Below are positions 57,187-64,000 of a stretch of 64,000 nt of DNA, one piece after another. The stretch's first letter is position 1, and each line of letters starts with the position of its first letter. Origin of the DNA: Rotaria sordida (Eukaryota; Rotifera; Eurotatoria; Philodinida; Philodinidae); contig CAJNOL010000031.1 of the NCBI GenBank assembly GCA_905250125.1, forward strand, positions 1 to 64,000. The letters are read 5' to 3'. The position numbers and the translations under genes were made by a program. Under the pieces are notes generated by a model. It saw only the letters and a list, made by a program, of their open reading frames with translations. It did no database searches and was not told the origin of the DNA.

Positions 57187-60100
57187 CTATAAGTAGAAAA
57201 GTTTATTTGAAAGATCATGATGAAAATCTTGATGAAGAGATTGACCAACAAGATATGCAAGTTTGTGAGCATATTGGCAAACCATTGGTACTCGGATAGT
57301 ACCCTACGAAAACAAAAAACCAATTAAAATATTTTTAAATAAAATTCTAAAATCACTTACAGGCCAATTATAATAAAGATGACACCTAAATAAAAATAAA
57401 TTATTTAGTATAAAAAGTTTTAGGTAATATCAGTGTGAAGTTCAAATATGAAAGCACGATGTAACTACTGTTGCAAATCACACAGAAATTGTTTTATTCT
57501 GTCTATTTTCTGACAGATTTCTTTACCATCCTTTTACTTAATCGTTCAGAGATGCAATAAGTCTTTCATTTATTATAATGAGACGTTATTGATATACAAT
57601 CTGTGTCGGTGTCTGAGTGACATCTGCGATGATTCCTAACTGATATCTTTGATGGTTTCTGACTAACCGATGTCACGATCTATGCGAGAGGAATCCGAAT
57701 TTTTATTCTTGTATTTCAACATCATGTTTTACAAAATAATGTAGGTTTTACTTACAATTTAAAAGTAAGCCGTTGAATATGATCTACTTTAAATGTAGTT
57801 CTATCTAAAATTGTAAATTTATGAAGAAAAAAAAACAAACGAAAATTCTATTCGTTTACCCCAAATAACATTGAAATGTGTTGGTGCTGCTGTACCTTGT
57901 CTAGCACATTGTGAAATAAGATAAAAATCAAACCAATTTTGATGTGTTATTGTATGATCAATTATTGTTCCTGGTGGTGGATTATATAATTGATTAGTAT
58001 TTTTAGCAAAAAATCTTGAACAACCACGTTTCTTAACAATAATCATGGCCCATTTAGGTCTTTAAAGAAATTTAAGAAATAAAAATTTCAAAGAAAAACA
58101 GGAAAAAAAACTGAAATTTATTACACTTACGAATAGCCTTCTTGTACTTTGTTAAATGTTTCTTCAATCTGTGGTAATTCATGTTCATAAACAGCTTGAA
58201 GTTGTCCATCACCAACACCATCACGGTAAATAACAATACGTTCAGGCATCATATTATTTTGCATAAAAAATGCTTTTAATGCATCTAAATTATCAAAGCA
58301 ATAAAGATATATGTGCATGTGAAAATAATTGTATATTATCTTCTAAAATTTACCTCGAATACAAACACTTATACCATCAACTAATTCTTGTGTTGTAGTT
58401 TGCATAACAATACGTGAATAATATGATGTACATTGGGGATTTGTTGTTGCAACAAATGCTGCTACTGATACTTGTTTACGTTTTTTATCATGATATGAAT
58501 CAATACCAATAATCATTAAACTTTTTGACTTTAAATTAAAAAAAAAATGGGGATGAAGAATTGAAAAAAAGAAATGAAAGAAAAGATTTTTCTCCTACTG
58601 GAATCGGAACGGTCCAAATTTCTCCACCTAATTTAGCTGATATCTGAATACCAATTTTTGTTGCAACTGACATTAATTGACCACGTTTATTTAAAGTTTT
58701 TATAAGTACCATCTAAATAAAATTTGTTTTTGGTTTTTTTTTGTTCGTAAAGTTTCTCTATGATAAAATTATTTATTACTTGAGATGGAACAGCTGTATC
58801 CATACATAAGAATTTTTTTAATGCATCATAACGATCTTTTCGATTATTACTTAATACACAAAGAACAAGATTATATTGTTGATTAAGACAATATTGTTCT
58901 AATGCTTTTAAATATGTTTCTGGTCGATCATTTTGTAATTCAGCACTAGTTAAATAATAGTAATAAAAAAGAAATTTTCTTATTTAATTATTGAAACTTA
59001 CATTTCAGGATATTCTACACGCATACCCTAAGAGAAATAAATTAATTAAAAGTTTTCCAAGCAAAAAACAAAAAAATAAGTTTTACCATTGGTGTGCAGA
59101 CATTATAAAGTGTATTAATAAGTTCATTAACAATAGGTTTTTGTTTTCCTTCATAAACTACAAGCCATTTATCCAAATGACCAGGTTTTATATGACGACA
59201 ACCACGACCTAAATAAAGAAAAACAAATTAAGATCATTATATCAATGATTTATTGAATGAAAATCAAAGTAACAGAAACTTTACTTTTCAATTTGGCTCA
59301 ATATAGAAATCTATTAGTATTGGTATCAACAATAGAATAGCGACACCAATTGATCTTAACATAGTGAGAAACAGACTCTGTTAAAGTATTTGTTCTTTTA
59401 ATACATGATGTTTTAATCATTAATATACAACGTATTTTACTATGCTTTAGAAAATGACAAAGCAATCTACTATTCATTTGAAAATATAATGTGCTTCACT
59501 GTATTTTTAATAACTTTTGATAGGAACATCGTACGGATCTGCGGTTTTTCCTATTCAACAGAGAAGATTCAGGTCCATCGCAGTGTATTAAAATTTCATT
59601 AGTCAGCAATTGACCAATGAGATGAGTTCTTGATGGAGATTTTCGAAAACTTCAGTGCGAAGTTATTTTCCATTCAATTTAGACTTTTAATAGGACTAAT
59701 CAATAGAAAAAATTCTTCTGTTTTGATCTACCCAAGGTCGACACTCCTAATTTTAGTTAGCTCGACAGTTATAAGACTGCTCCTGAGACTCTCGATTTCA
59801 GCAGAATAACCTGTGGTTACTCGGAAAAGCAGCTAGACAGGGATAATTTACTATACTGAACCGAATGATGATATTTATTTTTAGGTTGGAAATGATCTGA
59901 CACTGTTATCTCAATATTATCGACTTGTCAATTTTTTCGTTACATAGAGACTGGTTATGGAATTTCAGAAATATTAAGATAAGTGTTAGATCATTTTGAA
60001 CTTAAAAACAGATACCATTATTCGAGTAAGCATGGTGAATGATTTCTGCCTAGCTGCTTTTCTGACTGATTACACATCAATTAGCTAAAACTCATGGGTT

Positions 60101-62695
60101 TCAGAGAAAGTCTTACAACTCTTGAGTAAAACAAGCTAGGAATGTTGACCTTGAGTAGATCGAAAGAGAAGAGTTTTTCTACCAATTAGTCCTATGAAAA
60201 GTCTAAATTAAATGGAAAATACATTTAGAATATTGTTTTCGAAAATCTCTACCAAGAATTGGCCCAATTAGTCATTGCTGATCAATCAAATTTCGATGGC
60301 CCTGAATCTTTTTCTTGAACAGGGAAAACTGTAGGCTCGTAAAATGTTCCTATCAAAAGTTATTTAAAAATCAGTGAAGCACATTATATTTTAAAATGGA
60401 TAGTAGATAACTTATAATTTCGAATGATAATTCAAATTTTTTTGTTTATAAATGATAATCAGAAAATAAGTGTCAGTATCTCAAGCAAACATCAAAAAGT
60501 ATTGTTACTATTTCTTCTTGATTATTCCTGATCAGATTACCCATACTGCTGGATCGTTAATGAATAGGAACATTTTCGAGATTGAATTTTAAGAAAAAAA
60601 ACCTATCTATTAAACTTAAACGGCTATAGATATGTTCATTTTCTCTTACTATCACGGCTCCAATCAGCTTCTTGTTGTTTATATCGAACTGAGCGATCAC
60701 TATAATTAATTGTTTCCGGTTCAAGTGTACGAGCTTCAAGTTCAACTAAATTATCGTCCAATCGTAAATTCCATTTTGACATATATTGACGACAACGAGG
60801 TGATCTAAGAAGATAAAATCAAGTTAATATTTTCAATTATTTATTTTTCTATCATACGTATTAATTGTATTAACCATATCGATCAATGATTCATATCGAG
60901 GAGTTGGTCCAATATGCGTATAAGAAGCCAATTCTTTCATAAGATTAAAATCGTTTCGCATTGAATCCGAAATACCTAAAAAAAATGAAATATAAAAACA
61001 AAAAATCTTTGTTTTTTTTTCAATATAAATCCGTTTACCGGTTTCACGACAAAATTCTGGAATTAATAAAATTGGTCCTGTAATTCCAGCTCGTCGATTT
61101 CGTCGTGATGGTTTTGATACAAGTAATGGTTGTGTATGATCAACTATTTGTAATTGATAACGCTAAAATAAAAAAGACAAGAAATTTTATTTAAAAAAAA
61201 AATTTCCTTTTATCATTCAAACTTCTTGATAATAATCAATTAATGACATATCTTTTCCATCACGTCTTGAAAACGTTATTTGAGGTGTTTTATCCCATGC
61301 AATATCATCAATTTTATATGTTTTATGATTATATCTATTTTAATAAGAAAAGAAAAAATTTAATATTCTTAAGAAAAAAAAAATTAAGTTTTATTTTCTT
61401 TGTATTTACGTTGTAATAACAATTTGTCCAACTAATTCTCGCATTGCTGTATCTTGTGCAAGTTTATATTCTTGAAATTGTGCAAAAATATTTTGTAAAC
61501 GTTGATATATACTAACATTATTAATCACTTTATGTGATACATCAACATTCATCATTAAAACACCTTCATAAACATTAATAGCTGTTTCAAAACCGGGAAA
61601 TAAAGTTAAACTGAATCGATCAATATCAATTTTTTTATCAAATTGATAATATGATCGACCAATCATTCTCATACCAGCTAATTCTAATAATCTTTATAAA
61701 TAAATAAAAAAAAAAGAAATGAAAATTTGAAAAATTTAAATGTTCTTTTTTCATTTACTTTCTCATGATTAAATTCGATAAATGGAAAAAATTCGGTGAT
61801 TCAGGACCTTGTACAGCTACTTTATGTAATTGAATTGTGATATCTTGACCAGTGGCTTCATGAAATGATTTTGTTTCATGATCCTAAAAGAAAAGAAAAT
61901 CAATCTCTTTATTTAATCAATCAACACTTACATCACCAAGATCATTAAATGAATATAAAGTTTGTCCATCAAATGCAACATCTTGTAAAACACCTTTATG
62001 TTGTGCTAAAAAAAAAAGAAAAAAAATCTAATATTAAAAACAGATACAGATTAAAAGAAAAAAAAACAACCAAGTAATTCTCGGCGTGTTTTTCTAGAAT
62101 CAATATTATCCGGTATAAATGTAACATGATATTGATAAAGTAACCATTGTGGTGCCGATAATATTCGAACATAATTTGCAATTAATGGAATAAGTTCTCC
62201 TGATGTTCCTTGTTTTTCTGTTCCTGGTTCACGAAAACTAACACGTGTTGGATCAACAACACGCCTTTGAGATTCATCATGTATTGGTGGTCCACGAGAA
62301 CGACCTTCACGATGTTCACCAATCGACATTCCAGCCATATGTGGAGCTAATTTATCAAGACCACGACCTCTAGGAATACTCATTGTACCACCACCACCAA
62401 TTCGACGTATTGCACTTTGTTGTACGGCCGGTGCAGCTTCTGCTGTTGACCATTCAGATGTTGGTGTTTCACTAGCTGGAGGAACAGTAGGTGTTGCTAC
62501 TGATGAAGCTACAGCTGATGTTATTGGTGCCTTATAAAATAATTATTAGTTAATAGAAAACATTTAATAATGAGAAAAAATTACTTCACTAGTAGGTGCA
62601 GTGATACCAGCAGCACCGCTTGGTTCACTACTTGTTTCACCTGGTACTACAGGACGACTACGACCACGACCACGAGCACGGCCACGCTCACTCAT
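57187..62695 (-). CDS. PIWI: PIWI-clade Argonaute
   Basis: Nineteen exons (minus) from 62695-62585 and 62530-62071, then 62005-61932, 61883-61759, 61691-61410, 61334-61223, 61162-61039, 60975-60858, 60804-60650, 59208-59087, 59027-59002, 58945-58780, 58712-58599, 58528-58354, 58284-58131, 58059-57860, 57804-57756, 57385-57361 and 57303-57187; all phases close, 902 residues. The N terminus [13 protein letters not shown] and IPRGRG are RG-rich Tudor-binding (symmetric dimethyl-arginine) sites. [16 protein letters not shown] is the Piwi N-domain hallmark; PAZ spans ~290-430, then MID and PIWI domains. The slicer triad is intact: Asp673 (GIDSYHD), Asp743 (YRDGVGDG) and His834 (PTHFNVIW). The C terminus FYL is normal. 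It loads piRNAs to silence transposons. Intron 9 (1441 nt) contains a foldback element and intron 17 an R1 repeat. Confidence 0.95.
57430..57727 (-). repeat. Dispersed repeat family R1, copy 4 (PIWI intron)
   Basis: Reverse-strand copy: contains ACTGTTGCAAATCACACAGA, TTTTATTCTGTCTATTTTCT and TTATTGATATACAATCTGTG, complements of conserved R1 blocks. It fills most of the 371-nt intron 57386-57756... of PIWI. Confidence 0.75.
59435..60420. mobile_element. ~1-kb foldback element F1 inside PIWI intron 9
   Basis: The left arm 59435-59870 (AATATAATGTGCTTCACTGT, AACTTTTGATAGGAACATCG, AAAAGCAGCTAGACAGGGAT) is inverted in the right arm 60035-60420 (CTGCCTAGCTGCTTTTCTGA, TGTTCCTATCAAAAGTTATT, AAATCAGTGAAGCACATTAT). 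Arms ~85-90% identical by eye, spacer ~165 bp. No coding capacity. The transcript of the gene would contain a hairpin of ~400 bp. Confidence 0.85.
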
Positions 62696-63514
62696 AATGT
62701 CTAACGATAAAGAATAAATAAATAAAAATTATATGCGTCGATCTATTTATATCGAAGATAGCAACGACAATAAAAACAACATTTGCCTCTATATTTTCTC
62801 TATTTCATTTGTATCTATCCATGTTGTTTAACCCTCGATCGAAAAGAAATACTATATAGTTAGAAATTTGTTGTTTACGTTTTCTTTTTTTTTTTTTATT
62901 CTTCTCTCTATCATAGAAGATTTCATATAGAAAGAAAGAAAAATACAATGAAGAAATTAACATCCAATAGATCGAAAAAGTAGATTTATTTGCGTACTTA
63001 TATTTAATAGAATATGTCATTATTTCTCTTATTAAACGATGAAGATGAAAAGTATTTGTTATGTTGTTATCATAAGTTGAAGCTAAAAAATCTAAAAATC
63101 AATAATGTAACCTTTCAATAATAATAGAAACATTGCTTTCATGTTAATATTAGAGATGTGAATATAATAAAAATGAAATGATATATTGTCATAGAAAAAT
63201 GTTGTTTTTTTTTTATTATTGTTAAATAAATATAAAATTTATTTAGACGACGATAGGAAAACAAATATGTAATTAAGTAATAATATTAGGTTTCAATGTA
63301 TTGTTGTTTTACTTTGAATTTGTCTATTGGTCGGTTATTTACAGACGAAAATCGATCTGTTGTTAATGAAACTAGATTAAACAAAGAACAGTATAAGTGA
63401 ACAAATAATTTTTAGGAATTCATTAAAAACTTTCCGATATACGAAGGGAAAGAATGTTAAAAATCCATAAAAATTTTTCAAATCGGTCAAATTCGATATA
63501 TTCTTATACTTTTG
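62696..63514. other. PIWI upstream region
   Basis: AT-rich, with poly-T and pyrimidine tracts (62885-62910). No gene is seen. Confidence 0.5.
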
Positions 63515-64000
63515 AATTACTATCCAGTTCAAAATATAATGTGCTCAACTGTTTTTAAAATAACTATTGATAGGACCATCATAGAGACTGGCAGTTTTCA
63601 CCATTCAAGAGAGAAGACTCGGAGGCCATCGAAGTATGTCGAAATTTGATTGATCGATCAAAAGAATTCTTAGTAGAGATTTTTGAAATTGATATTCTGA
63701 AGTTATTTTCCTTCCTATTCAGATTCTTAATAGAACTAATCGATAGAAAAAATTCTTCTCTTTCGACTTACGCAAGATTGACATTCCTAGCTTGTTTTCT
63801 TCGAGAGTTGTAAGACCTTTCCTGAGACTCTTGATTTTAGCCAATTGACGTGTAATCAGGTGGAAGAGCAACTAGACAGAGGGAATTCATCGTTCTGAGT
63901 CGAACTGATCTGATCATATTAACGCAATACATTCTACAAGTCGAATCCTTCATTAGATGAAGGCTAATTATACTATTTTTTAGAAATATTGAGATAACAG
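63515..64000. mobile_element. Second F1 foldback copy, cut by the window end
   Basis: Left arm only: AAAATATAATGTGCTCAACT, TAACTATTGATAGGACCATC, AGAAAAAATTCTTCTCTTTC and GAGCAACTAGACAGAGGGAA follow the same order as 59480-59865. The other arm presumably lies beyond position 64000. Confidence 0.8.

Noticed and set aside
1-64000. LTR retroelements, LINEs, virus-like elements, tRNA or rRNA genes
   Set aside because: I looked for reverse-transcriptase, integrase and capsid motifs, long direct terminal repeats and tRNA box patterns and saw none I could support.

Overview
The window looks like nuclear DNA of a small invertebrate animal, most likely a bdelloid rotifer. This is an inference from very AT-rich DNA, abundant 45-80 nt GT-AG introns, compact genes with strong A/T-ending codon bias, and the gene types present (PIWI, RAD21, myosin light chain, Tudor/sterol-reductase-like protein, TIL-domain proteins). 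A 10-N gap at 10075-10084 shows it is a scaffolded assembly. I see no tRNA, rRNA, CRISPR, LTR retroelement or virus-like element; mobile DNA is non-autonomous DNA transposons and foldback elements.

Layout: 0-2 kb holds a small signal-peptide/one-TM protein and an intronless F-box protein. From about 3.5 to 21.7 kb there is a cluster of seven copies (four apparently whole, three decayed) of one unrecognised family of secreted, mostly helical proteins, several with a Thr-rich low-complexity hinge after the signal peptide. The cluster is riddled with MITE-like insertions, a hAT-type element with a perfect 8-bp target duplication, and duplicated spacer DNA. From 22 to 32 kb follow a small membrane protein, a Tudor + sterol-reductase-fold protein (lamin-B-receptor type, with degenerate reductase motifs), a myosin regulatory light chain (-) and a PhyH-family dioxygenase. 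RAD21 cohesin lies at 34.2-37.1 kb. After 5 kb of gene-poor DNA there are two tandem 208-residue TIL-domain secreted proteins (-), then 3.6 kb without genes.

The most surprising locus is 48.1-55.3 kb (-): a ten-exon gene whose product keeps the full GARS-AIRS-GART order of the trifunctional purine enzyme, but has lost catalytic or substrate-binding motifs in every domain, has a basic/acidic linker, and carries at its N terminus a segment resembling the SA/STAG-binding region of RAD21, as encoded by the genuine RAD21 gene only 17 kb away. It may be a re-purposed, chromatin-related pseudoenzyme. A 19-exon PIWI gene (-) fills 57.2-62.7 kb; one of its introns holds a ~1 kb foldback hairpin, a second copy of which starts at the window's right end.

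Exon coordinates were worked out by hand with reading-phase checks across each intron; they are predictions without transcript support.
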